A stretch of 46,826 nt of DNA. Origin: Phytomonas francai (lineage: Eukaryota > Euglenozoa > Kinetoplastea > Trypanosomatida > Trypanosomatidae). Position 1 is the stretch's first letter, and every line of letters starts with the position of its first letter. The stretch spans positions 928,205-975,030 of the forward strand of contig MJCC01000003.1 of the NCBI GenBank assembly GCA_001766655.1, given 5' to 3'. The notes under the pieces are model-generated. The model saw only the letters and a list, made by a program, of their open reading frames with translations, had not been told where the DNA came from and ran no database searches. Positions 8,998 to 17,204 of the stretch are shown here, piece by piece. A program made the position numbers and the translations under genes.

Positions 8998-11169
8998 ATG
9001 AAATTTGGGAAGCGTCTTAAGTATGAAGTCGTTCCGGAGTGGGCCGATCACTACGTCAGCTATAAGCGCCTAAAACGTCTTACTCGTAACTCAAATCTGA
9101 CAGGGGGCCTGTTTAGAAAAGAGTTCCTCAAGGCAATTTCTGAGGAGCTTGGCAAGGCCGAGGAGCTTTTTCAGGAGCTCATCGATGATCTGCAAAAAGG
9201 GTATGAATGTTTAATAGGTAGTAATCCTGATCGCCCGGTACCGAAGTCGATGTTTTTTGAAAAATTCTATCCGAGGCGTCCGCACAATGCATATGAAACA
9301 GTGGTCAGTGAGGATAGTGTGGTACTACTAAGCTCTAGCTCCGTCTACGATGCGGAATCGCAGCTGGGGGATCACAAAGATGGGGGATTTTTATCGTTTT
9401 TCACAGATTTTTTTTTATTTGCTATCGGGGATTCAAAGATTAAGCCAGTTGAGAAAGACACCCCGCGGGCGCAGTTTCTGAAGTGGTACGCCAACGCGCA
9501 TCAGTTGCAGCACTTTGCCGAGCTCAACCTTGAGGCGATTCGAAAGGCGTCGAAAAAGGTGAAAAAATATCGTTATATGGACGCCGACTACGCAAGCGCG
9601 ATTGATGCGGAGCTAAGCCGTTCTCGTCTAACGACCTTAATGCCTCGTTTACACCAGCTCATCACCGACGTCTGCATCGATCACGAGAAAAAGTTCCAGG
9701 CCCCGCTCAAGCAGTACGTGAGTCTCACCCCCTCGGAGGAGTGGGGGGCGAAGTGGGGGTATGTCTTTTTCGCCTTCCTCCTCTTCAGCCTGGCCCTGAA
9801 CGCGCCGTTCTTCGCAGCGAGCCCGGCGGCGCACCACTGCGCGGCGCTCTTCGTTCTGGTCGTGGGGCTTTGGGTGACCTCGGCGGTGCCGAGCTTCTGC
9901 GCGGCGATGCTGATCCCGCTGGTGGCGGGCGCGCTCGGGCTCGGGCTTCTGTCCCCCTCCCGCGCCGCGTCCGGGCTCCTCGGCGGGGTCTTCAGCCCCG
10001 CGCAGGGCCTCGTGATGGGCGGGCTCGCGATCGGCAAGGCCCTCGCGCGGATGCAGTTCCCGGCCCACGCGACCTGCGCGATCCACCGCTACACCGCGCA
10101 CCGGCCGAACGCGTACCTGCTCGCGCTGATGGCCGCGGGCTGCGCGCTCTGCGCCGTCGTGCCGAACGCGGCCGCGCCGCTGGTCGTGCTCGAGGTCGTG
10201 CAGGGCACCCTCTGGGAGTTCGCCGAGAACAGCGCCGCCCCCCACGGCGTCCTCCTCGCCCTCGCCTTCGCCTGCGACCTCGGTGGGATGCTCTCGCCGG
10301 TGGCCTCGCCGCAGAACGCGCTCGCGATGGGGGCGCTCGGGGCCGGCGGGCGCGTGAGCTTCGCGGTCTGGGTCTGGGCCGCGCTGCCGATCGTCGGCCT
10401 CGGGCTCCTGGCCTCCTGGGGGCTGATCGTGCTCCTGTGGAGGCCCTTCCGCGGGGTGCCGTACATCCCCCTCCAGGTCGTCAACGTCGAGTCGGACAAG
10501 GGGGTCTCGGCCGCCACGCGCACCGTCGTACTCGTGGTGGTGATGCTTACCCTTATCCTATGGCTCCTGCCCCCTAGCCTATCGCCCGGCGATCCGGGCC
10601 TGATTGCGCTCATTCCGATTGTGATTTTCTTCGGCACGGGTATTTTGTCAAAAGAGGATTTTGGCACCCTCTCTTGGCATCTCATGTTCTTAATGGCAGG
10701 GGGTAACATGCTCAGCTTGTGCGCTCGTGATTCGAAAATGTTTGATATCATTGCCGCCGGCCTAAATAGTGCTCTTTCGGGAACAACCCCGTATGCAGGC
10801 CTTATCGTGATTATGTTGCTAATGGGTGTCATCTCTACTTTTCTGTCGCATACGGTGGCCGCGATGATTATGCTCCCGATTATCTCCAATATTGGCCAGC
10901 TTATTCAACCTAACAGCGGCCCTTATGCGGTAACGTCCGATTCCTTGATTTTGCTCTGTACTTTTATGTGCTCGAGCGCAGTGTCTTTTCCTATTACCTC
11001 CTTTCCGAATCTAAACTCCCTGCTAACAGAGGATCCGAGGGGGAACACATATTTGCGAGCGAAGAGCTTTCTATCTTGTGGATTGTTGATTCAATTGATC
11101 CTTTTCGTCAGCCTTACTACGTGGATGGTGCCTTTAACAAACCTAATGCTAGAATGGAAGTGGCCCTAA
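8998..11169 (+). CDS. PHO91: SPX-domain phosphate transporter, Pho91 type
   Basis: A 723-residue protein. An SPX domain fills about residues 1-235: it begins MKFGKRLKYEVVPEW and has the Lys-rich inositol-polyphosphate-binding helix KASKKVKKYRY at 183-193. From about 250 onward there are about 11-12 hydrophobic segments of the DASS/ArsB-NhaD ion transporter type. This architecture is that of yeast Pho87/90/91 and of trypanosome Pho91, which releases phosphate with sodium from acidocalcisomes and is gated through SPX by inositol pyrophosphates. Family length is near 720-730, so it is complete. Base composition is uneven: the first transmembrane half (about 9730-10540) is near 75-80% GC, while both flanks of the same gene are near 40-45%. 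The N-terminus contains an unusual Phe run (FFTDFFLFA) encoded by poly-T. Confidence 0.88.
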   Translation: MKFGKRLKYEVVPEWADHYVSYKRLKRLTRNSNLTGGLFRKEFLKAISEELGKAEELFQELIDDLQKGYECLIGSNPDRPVPKSMFFEKFYPRRPHNAYETVVSEDSVVLLSSSSVYDAESQLGDHKDGGFLSFFTDFFLFAIGDSKIKPVEKDTPRAQFLKWYANAHQLQHFAELNLEAIRKASKKVKKYRYMDADYASAIDAELSRSRLTTLMPRLHQLITDVCIDHEKKFQAPLKQYVSLTPSEEWGAKWGYVFFAFLLFSLALNAPFFAASPAAHHCAALFVLVVGLWVTSAVPSFCAAMLIPLVAGALGLGLLSPSRAASGLLGGVFSPAQGLVMGGLAIGKALARMQFPAHATCAIHRYTAHRPNAYLLALMAAGCALCAVVPNAAAPLVVLEVVQGTLWEFAENSAAPHGVLLALAFACDLGGMLSPVASPQNALAMGALGAGGRVSFAVWVWAALPIVGLGLLASWGLIVLLWRPFRGVPYIPLQVVNVESDKGVSAATRTVVLVVVMLTLILWLLPPSLSPGDPGLIALIPIVIFFGTGILSKEDFGTLSWHLMFLMAGGNMLSLCARDSKMFDIIAAGLNSALSGTTPYAGLIVIMLLMGVISTFLSHTVAAMIMLPIISNIGQLIQPNSGPYAVTSDSLILLCTFMCSSAVSFPITSFPNLNSLLTEDPRGNTYLRAKSFLSCGLLIQLILFVSLTTWMVPLTNLMLEWKWP

Positions 11170-11747
11170 TGAATCCTCTTCCCTTCTTCCTTCTTAAATA
11201 TCCTTATTGTGATGAGGAATTTTAGAATTAAGCAATGTATATATATATATATGCATTAATTTGTATTCTGTTTATCTTCTTAAAATATATAGTATTCTTT
11301 TCCCTCTATATCTGTGCTTAGGATTATTGTTTAACAATAGAGGACTATCCTTAAAGACTGTTTTTTTTTGCTTCCAGAGAAGTAAACCGGACCGAACTGT
11401 TGAATTTCGTCAACTTTGTTTTCCGTTATTTATGCATGGCGTTAGGCTCTTTTTCTTTATTTTCTTTTCAACTAATCTTCATAAAGTATGTGAAGATGAG
11501 AACATAAAACATACCTATAGATGACCTGGGAAAAGTAATTAATAAACCTTTGTAAGATCCGTACACTAGGGGCCATCTTCGCTGCTTGCTCTAATTATAT
11601 CTGCATTAAAAGCTAAATGTGATTTTTTTTTTTCAGAGGCCTTTACCCAGGGAATACGTGGAATATTGTTCATTTTGATTGTACTGCCTTTTTTAGTGGA
11701 GGATACTAATTCCGTCTATTTTCAGATCAAAAACATAAAGATTTTCT
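11170..11747. other. Intergenic spacer with (TA)n
   Basis: AT-rich 3' flank of Pho91 with a (TA)7 run at 11238-11252 and poly-T stretches. The ORF at 11261-11524 is Phe/Leu-rich poly-pyrimidine translation with no recognisable content. No gene seen. Confidence 0.55.
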
Positions 11748-12215
11748 CTAGACTATTTGAGAAGAAGAAGAAGAGGAAAAGAGGGGCGCGAGTCAGTGGT
11801 CTGCATCACATTAGGAGACATGATCATTGAGCAAAAACACACGCATGCTTCACCGGCTCCTAGTCTTGTTTCATGACAATTTACTACTGCCTTAGACGCC
11901 GATCCGAATCGGTGACAACTCGTTTGACTTTATGGCCAGTTAGGAAAATAGACTAATTTCAGGAATACATCAAGTGCTAAATACACGTAAAGGTAAAATT
12001 TAGTAAAAAGAGCGCAGGGTTGGTTGGTGAAAAGAAAATGAAAGATTTCCTTCCTTCTCTACTCGTTTATGTAAAAACACGAGAAGGAAGCGACCATTTA
12101 AAATGCATCAAAAAATTATCTCCTATGCAAAGTATCTTATTCAAACAAAAAGAATTAACATCACTGTCCCCCTTGTGGCATGACCTTAGTTTGGCTTCCA
12201 AATAGATAGCTTCAA
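11748..12215. repeat. Dispersed repeat, copy 2 (468 bp)
   Basis: The partner of 2275-2742: same orientation, 468 bp, six substitutions, no indels. It lies about 580 bp after the Pho91 stop and 336 bp before a short membrane-protein ORF. Flanks differ completely from those of copy 1. The bulged hairpin is preserved without change at 12050-12090. The very low divergence, although it is non-coding, points to a recent copying event or ongoing homogenisation. Confidence 0.95.
12050..12090 (+). other. Bulged hairpin within repeat copy 2
   Basis: Same arms, bulge and loop as at 2577-2617, with no substitution in the 41 bases. It is listed separately because the identity includes the loop. Confidence 0.5.
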
Positions 12216-12551
12216 GTCGAATTCTAATAGTTCAATCAGCGTCCTTTACATAGTTTTTGAGCCTCCATTTCTGCTCTAAAACATTTTCCATGATGAGATC
12301 TCATATCTTCATTTCCCCTTCTAATATCACTTTTTTTTTGTTTATACAAGAAATACGTTTCTGCTGCGTATTCCGATTTGAGAAAATCACTATACTTAAG
12401 AATGTAAATAAGGGTCGGAGAATCATACTAGGGCGTTTGGCATCATTGTATTTATCCTTTTTTATGTTTAAATTGCCTTACTAAATTTTGTTCTGCCGAT
12501 AGAATTAGGAGTCGATACTAATTATTCAAGGTTGAAGGAGCTGTTATCAAG
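12216..12551. other. Short intergenic spacer
   Basis: AT-rich and pyrimidine-rich sequence between the repeat and the small membrane-protein ORF. The ORF at 12257-12484 starts at TTG and has no recognisable features. No other gene seen. Confidence 0.45.
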
Positions 12552-12725
12552 ATGGATGCTTTTGTTTTAGATTCCATCTCACGCAAGGAGGGGCACCTGC
12601 TCATTATTATTGCTTCTTTATCACTGGGTATGCTAGTGATCGGTATATTAGCTATTATTTGTTGCCGTAAGCCACCTGCTACAGTACCTAATTATCGACA
12701 TTTTTACCATAGAAACACATATTAG
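12552..12725 (+). CDS. Small single-pass membrane protein (57 aa)
   Basis: ATG at 12552 to TAG at 12723-12725 encodes 57 residues. A short, mildly charged N-terminus (with RKEGH at 11-15) is followed by a strong hydrophobic helix of about 22 residues (about 16-37) that ends in CCRK. A basic, Tyr/His-containing tail of 18 residues follows. The Cys-Cys-Arg-Lys boundary suggests the tail is cytosolic and the cysteines could be palmitoylated, which is inference. It sits alone in a spacer of over 1 kb that would otherwise be empty, on the polycistron strand. I do not recognise a family. A chance ORF is possible because it is short, but a clean transmembrane helix with basic flank is less expected by chance. 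Confidence 0.5.
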   Translation: MDAFVLDSISRKEGHLLIIIASLSLGMLVIGILAIICCRKPPATVPNYRHFYHRNTY

Positions 12726-12749
12726 ACATGACACGCCTTTCATATAGGG

Positions 12750-12786
<37 letters not shown>

Positions 12787-13240
12787 GATTCCCTTTTCGC
12801 GCCTCTTACGATAGTCTTTCACCGACTAAACAACTCATATAGTTCATTAAGATGCACAGTTGCTATATATCATCCAATGATTCTTTTATATCTGTGAGGA
12901 GTTCACTTGCGTGAATATTCCTATGACAGACAATGATGAAGATGAAAGCGACTTCCTTTATTCTTCGGAAATATATTCGCCTTATCATTGCATTCATTTA
13001 CGCTAACTTTTTCTATAGTTTTCTTATTTCTGCTGGAAGTAGTTGCAACATGTGTGAGTTCTGCATAAGATCGCTTTACTTATCTTGCCATTTTTCTTCT
13101 TTTTTCCATCACCCGATATCGCAGAAAAGACCCCACAACTGAATAAAAAATATTTTTAACATTAAGAGGGGACGAAGAAAGAGTATTATATCCTTTTTTT
13201 CAAATCTGAAGTTCATTAGAATCAGGAACATCGTAAGGGC
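12726..13240. other. Intergenic spacer with long (TA)n
   Basis: Contains a (TA)n run at 12755-12783 and a poly-T tract near 13191-13200 before the next gene. An ATG-started 69-codon ORF (12933-13142), rich in Phe, Ile and Ser with one hydrophobic stretch, is present but too weak to call. Confidence 0.5.
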
Positions 13241-13687
13241 ATGTCTAAGCAGCAGCGCCCGACGGCGCCTGATACTTCTCTTCCTTTTAGAATCCAGTTA
13301 GATCCTAAAAATATGGTACTTTTGCGAGCAGCCAACAATGAATTATTTTTGGTAGATATGAATTGCGCGATGGTAAGCCGACGATGCCAGAAATACCTAA
13401 AAACAGATTGTGTAAAGAATGATGCTGACCAGGGAATGAAAAACCTTGAGAAGTGTTCTCAAAAGGATGCTACGATTTCGAATAAACATGAAATGATTGA
13501 TTCTGTTGCGTATCACGTTATTGATCTTTCCGATGTTGCTTCTGATGTATTAGATCTCGCGATTGGGTATATGTACAAAAAATATGAACTTGATATGGAT
13601 TCAGAAAAGCAGTCGTCTGCTCAGCCAAAATGGGACCTTTCTTCCGCGACTAAACTTATCGCTGCGAGCGTTTTATTGGAGATGTAA
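13241..13687 (+). CDS. Elongin-C-like (Skp1/BTB fold) protein
   Basis: A 148-residue protein. Two blocks match elongin C in order. The N-terminal strand-helix unit NMVLLRAANNELFLVD (about 24-39) corresponds to its VYAKLISSDGHEFIV segment. The C-terminal HVIDLSDVASDVLDLAIGYM (about 91-110) and SATKLIAASVLLEM (135-148) correspond to the VNFREIPSHVL...YF and ELLMAANFLDC segments. Elongin C is an adaptor in cullin-RING ubiquitin ligases and in elongin. The region between the blocks (about 54-85) is longer than usual and charged. The gene ends right at the fold's terminal helix, as in elongin C. The match is from pattern memory; Skp1 is less likely because the C-terminal F-box-binding helices are absent. 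Confidence 0.6.
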   Translation: MSKQQRPTAPDTSLPFRIQLDPKNMVLLRAANNELFLVDMNCAMVSRRCQKYLKTDCVKNDADQGMKNLEKCSQKDATISNKHEMIDSVAYHVIDLSDVASDVLDLAIGYMYKKYELDMDSEKQSSAQPKWDLSSATKLIAASVLLEM

Positions 13688-13758
13688 ATTATGGGATTTC
13701 ATGAAATGACCTCATTATCAGTAAAAGATCACGCTGAGGTTAGTAAAGCTATAAGTCC

Positions 13759-13761
<3 letters not shown>

Positions 13762-13789
<28 letters not shown>
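13762..13789. repeat. (AT)14 microsatellite
   Basis: An uninterrupted AT dinucleotide run in the spacer between the elongin-C-like gene and COG8. Similar runs occur at 1059-1074, 11238-11252, 12755-12783 and 32045-32067, all in spacers. Confidence 0.95.
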
Positions 13790-13795
<6 letters not shown>

Positions 13796-13818
13796 CTTTA
13801 TTTCGCTTTGTTGATTTC

Positions 13819-13836
13819 AGTTTTTTTTTTTTGCAG
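13819..13836 (+). promoter_or_regulatory. Probable trans-splice acceptor for COG8
   Basis: A run of 12 T followed by GCAG, with the AG at 13835-13836. It would give a 5' UTR of about 170 nt before the ATG at 14007. Confidence 0.6.
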
Positions 13837-14006
13837 AACCTCAGAAAAGATTAAACACAAATTCAATACTGTTCATTTGTACACTCTATTTAAATACTTC
13901 TTTGTTTATCTGGGTTACGTATCCCCCATTAAAAAAGTTTTTTCCCAAGTTTTGGTTAATAAGCATACTATTGTAGAAAAAATAAGTGAAAGCAGAAAAA
14001 GTTAAA

Positions 14007-15713
14007 ATGGAAATAAACGCAGATAGCAAGGATAGCATAAAGAGGGCGATTACTGAGGCAGCTGTGGAGAATTATGAGCTTCTGCTCGAATCTCGTGAAA
14101 TTAACAAACGCCTCGACACCTTTTCCTCTGAAGCGATCGTAAAATCAAATTTATTGCACGAAACTCTCAGTAAGTTGCAGTTTCATAGTCAAAAGATCGC
14201 GGACGTCGGCGCTTCTTGGCGTGCAGAAAAGCAAGTTCTGTCAAACGCGATGTCGAATTATCCGCAGCTCTTGGCGATCGCCGAGGCTCCTTCTCTACTC
14301 CGGGACTGCCTGCGTAATGACATGTATAGTCAGGCCTTATTAATAATTGAGAATATGTCAAGAATCACTCCACGCGAGGCGAACAGCGATAATCTTTTCA
14401 CGCGTATTCAGCTTCAGCTTTGGGAAACACTTGATGCGTGCTTTGACGAGGTGATTTTACCTCGTTTATCGGAATCGCTTACTGCGAATGTTACCTTTAG
14501 ACTAATCATTTTTTTAAAACACTTAGGAATCGATAAATCGTGCGTGCAGGAGCTCTTTCTGGAGAGGCGAACAATGTACCTCGATAGACTCATGCAGGAG
14601 GCAGAGCAAAATCCGATTCCGTTCACCCGCGCGATTAAATTGATTACAATTTATAAAAATCAAACCCTTGAGGTGTTAACGCAGTATGAGCTTTGTTTTT
14701 TGCCTTCCGAGCGAAAAAAAGAAGTCGACGAAAACGACAGCGAAAGTGAAGAGGGTTGGAATCAAAATATTCAGGCGTGGTGTTATGCACAGGCGGAGCG
14801 CTTTCTCGCGGCCTTTGCGCGCTGTGTCGGGTTGCTCACCAACGGCTCCGAGCTCGCGTTTTTGCTCGAGAAGTCCTCGAACTGCTCGACGAGCGCGGCG
14901 AGGGTGCATATGGATCTCTCCCCCGCGATGGATGCCTTGCTTCTTCGGCGCATTAAAGCTCTTCTTTCGGCCCATATGGCCCACGCGGTCGCGGCGTACG
15001 CGAGCAGCATGCGTGGTTTCTCCTGGCGGAAGGCCTCCACCCTGCGCGCGCCGGGCACGTCCCGGGTGAAGGCCGGCGCCCTTGCAGGGGGGGGGGCTGT
15101 TGCGCATTCCACGCCCCCCCCCACCCCCTCCACACCTGTGACTACTCCTACTCCTACTATTCCTTCTATTCCTCCTACTCCTACTATTGCAACTATTCCT
15201 ATTTCTACGACTTCTATTCCTACACCTACGCCCACCCTTCCTACGCCTCGTGTTACCCCTCAGGAGGATGCCACGATGGCGGCGGACGCCGGTGTGACGG
15301 GCGCGCCGCCGGCGATTCTCGCGCAGTGCCTGCCGCTGGCCTGCGCGGTGAATGGCCTGTTGACCGCCTTCAACTTCTGCCGTCGGCTGATGATGAGTGG
15401 GCTGGAGCTGGAGGCGGCGGAGGGGGTGGTGGGGCTGCTCGCACGGATCGCAGGCGACCTCGCGCGCGATGCCGACGTCGTGGAGACCTTGACGGCTCTC
15501 GAGCAGGGCTCGTACTACAATTTCGTGCGGATTTTTGTCGATGTTTTATACCCCTACGTACTTGGGTGCACGGCGAAGCTCTTCACAGAGGGCTCGCGGC
15601 GTTGGGTGGAGGAGAGCATGAATGGGGAGGTCGAGGCGCTGGCAAGGCGACTGCCCCGAGAGGGCCCTGCTACAGAGCCTGTCAAGATACTACCTTCTGA
15701 CCAACCATCTTAA
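14007..15713 (+). CDS. COG8: Conserved oligomeric Golgi complex subunit 8
   Basis: A 568-residue protein from the first ATG; the open frame extends 21 bases upstream only from a GTG. It matches the Dor1/COG8 family over the N-terminal half: an N-terminal coiled coil, then LLAIAEAPSLLRDCLRNDMY (about 84-103), and FRLIIFLKHLGIDKSCVQEL (about 161-180) followed by the IKLITIYKNQ...LTQYE block. COG8 bridges the two lobes of the COG tether that captures vesicles for retrograde transport in the Golgi. Residues 369-418 are a Thr/Pro/Ile low-complexity insert encoded by CCT/ACT-rich DNA, bracketed upstream by a G10 run (15087-15096) and a C9 run (15114-15122). The second half is much more GC-rich than the first. 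The C-terminal domain after the insert still looks helical and intact. Confidence 0.78.
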   Translation: MEINADSKDSIKRAITEAAVENYELLLESREINKRLDTFSSEAIVKSNLLHETLSKLQFHSQKIADVGASWRAEKQVLSNAMSNYPQLLAIAEAPSLLRDCLRNDMYSQALLIIENMSRITPREANSDNLFTRIQLQLWETLDACFDEVILPRLSESLTANVTFRLIIFLKHLGIDKSCVQELFLERRTMYLDRLMQEAEQNPIPFTRAIKLITIYKNQTLEVLTQYELCFLPSERKKEVDENDSESEEGWNQNIQAWCYAQAERFLAAFARCVGLLTNGSELAFLLEKSSNCSTSAARVHMDLSPAMDALLLRRIKALLSAHMAHAVAAYASSMRGFSWRKASTLRAPGTSRVKAGALAGGGAVAHSTPPPTPSTPVTTPTPTIPSIPPTPTIATIPISTTSIPTPTPTLPTPRVTPQEDATMAADAGVTGAPPAILAQCLPLACAVNGLLTAFNFCRRLMMSGLELEAAEGVVGLLARIAGDLARDADVVETLTALEQGSYYNFVRIFVDVLYPYVLGCTAKLFTEGSRRWVEESMNGEVEALARRLPREGPATEPVKILPSDQPS

Positions 15714-16139
15714 GCTTTTTGAATATATGTATCTCTATAAAGAAAGGATGTGAGAGAAGGATTAAGCTAGGCCGATAGAAAGCCTACGCGGTGCCTATTC
15801 CTTTCTATAGTATGCGTAGTAGAGGGTGTTTTTTTCCTTACAAGTTGCGTTGCTTTCTGTATTTCACCATTATATATATACACATATCTTGCGTGCTATC
15901 TTTGTGGAAGAAAGCTTTAGCTAAGTTAAAGATAAACATGGAATATAGTCCGAAATTTCTTCCTTTCGTGTTTATATTCATTTTTTTTCCGATTTTTTAT
16001 CCTTTACCGTAGATCGTAATCTTACAGCGAGTATTAGTCGTTCAATTTTTCGTAATACCATATTACGCAAAGACTCTTATTATATTCACTGTATTTTAAA
16101 TTTATATCTTGTATTTTTAAAGGGATATTTTTGGGAAAA
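15714..16139. other. Intergenic spacer, no gene seen
   Basis: AT-rich spacer. The ORF at 15791-16012 starts at GTG and is a Phe/Pro-rich translation of pyrimidine tracts. A splice acceptor for the next gene is not obvious. Confidence 0.5.
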
Positions 16140-16766
16140 ATGATCCATGAAAACCCACAACTTCAAATGGGTTTTGCGCTCATGGAAAATGAAGAAAACT
16201 CAAAAAGGGTTGCACTTAAGACCGAGGAGAATTACAAAGCTAGTTACTACGCTGCACAGCGAAATTATAAACTGACAGTAGATCGCCATGGATTGTACGC
16301 CGATGAAAATGTGTATCAGCGAAGGGGTCCCTCAATTTCGGCCCTTTTATACACTCCTAAGGGGTATATTGAGTTTGGTTCGTGTTTTAAACCAGAGGAG
16401 TCCGACAAACCGAGTGAATTGGAGGAGCTAAACCAGGAGCTTTGCAACCTTGCGCAGGTGCGAGGGTTCAGCAATCGCTATGGTAAGGCTTTTTTGTCGC
16501 TCATTCAGCGCCAGCGCGAGGAGTATAACGATATAGTAAGATTACAGGATGCTAGCTTTTTTCGGGTTGCCAAGGTATACTTCGACCTCGTCTACAGACC
16601 TATAAACACATTCTTGCTATCAGAGGTGAAGGCACGCAAGCTGCTTGAGGATGCGGAGATGGTTGAGAGGGTGGTTCTTCTAAAGAAGAGACGACATCTG
16701 ATTGATGAATTTCAAGAGCGAATTATTCGACAGACCTTCGGCGAGGGCCGTTTACTTACTGATTGA
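16140..16766 (+). CDS. Hypothetical protein, upstream part of an interrupted frame
   Basis: 208 residues from the ATG at 16140 (the frame is open from a TTG nine bases earlier) to a TGA at 16764-16766. The protein is mainly helical and charged, with a Tyr-rich segment near 35-55 and a basic stretch LLKKRRHLIDEFQERIIRQ near 182-200. No motif is recognised. The frame stays open after the TGA for 35 codons to a TAG at 16872-16874, and then for another 109 codons to a TAA at 17202-17204, all in the same frame. This suggests one gene of about 354 codons with two nonsense codons, rather than a gene that truly ends here. Confidence 0.6.
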   Translation: MIHENPQLQMGFALMENEENSKRVALKTEENYKASYYAAQRNYKLTVDRHGLYADENVYQRRGPSISALLYTPKGYIEFGSCFKPEESDKPSELEELNQELCNLAQVRGFSNRYGKAFLSLIQRQREEYNDIVRLQDASFFRVAKVYFDLVYRPINTFLLSEVKARKLLEDAEMVERVVLLKKRRHLIDEFQERIIRQTFGEGRLLTD

Positions 16767-17204
16767 AAGAAGGAGGACAAGGCGGGGCACGGCCCTCCGG
16801 TACTGGATAGCATGTATGCGGTTCCACTCCTGCATAGAACGATGGGGATTCGCAAGGAGACGATGTCGGAGTAGACGATTGCGTTTATTAACATGCAATT
16901 AGCGATGTTAACGCAAGCGGACCTTTTTAAACGGGGTGTCTTAGGGCGTAATCCGACCACCAATGCCCTACAACTCATCCCTGGCGCTACGATTCCTTTT
17001 TGTCTTCGCGATTCTGTGGCCTACGCTTTCAAATCTGATGCCCTTTGTATTAATCTTGATGAGGAAACCAAGCGGATGGCTATTATTGAACAAGATGAGC
17101 AGGAGATGATGATGATATTCGACTTATGCAATCCTCATGTTACTATGGAAATAGCTAACCAGAAGAAGAAGGAAAAAATGTATGCTGCCAGGTTATTGTC
17201 TTAA
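16767..17204 (+). pseudogene. In-frame continuation after TGA and TAG of the 16140 gene
   Basis: In the same frame as 16140-16766, codons 16767-16871 read as ordinary protein (for example VLDSMYAVPLLHRTMGIRK). A TAG follows at 16872, then TIAFINMQLAMLTQADLFKR and onward to a TAA. The part from ATG 16893 alone encodes 103 residues. Only 126 bp separate the two listed ORFs, too little for a 3' UTR, splice signals and 5' UTR in this array. Options are a recently inactivated gene, two base errors, programmed readthrough, or two separate genes. General stop-codon reassignment is excluded by the clean 4244-codon dynein frame and by normal TGG tryptophans elsewhere. Confidence 0.5.

Noticed and set aside
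9649..10889. Long minus-strand and alternate-frame ORFs over Pho91
   Set aside because: They coincide exactly with the GC-rich block, where stops are rare in all frames; composition is Arg/Gly/Ala/Pro-rich shadow sequence.
13691..14005. 104-codon ORF upstream of COG8
   Set aside because: It is largely translation of the (AT)14 repeat and of the poly-T splice tract, so it would lie across the splice acceptor.
16764..16874. Genome-wide stop codon reassignment (as in Blastocrithidia)
   Set aside because: The 4244-codon dynein frame and all other long genes are free of in-frame stops and use TGG for Trp; the double stop is confined to one gene.
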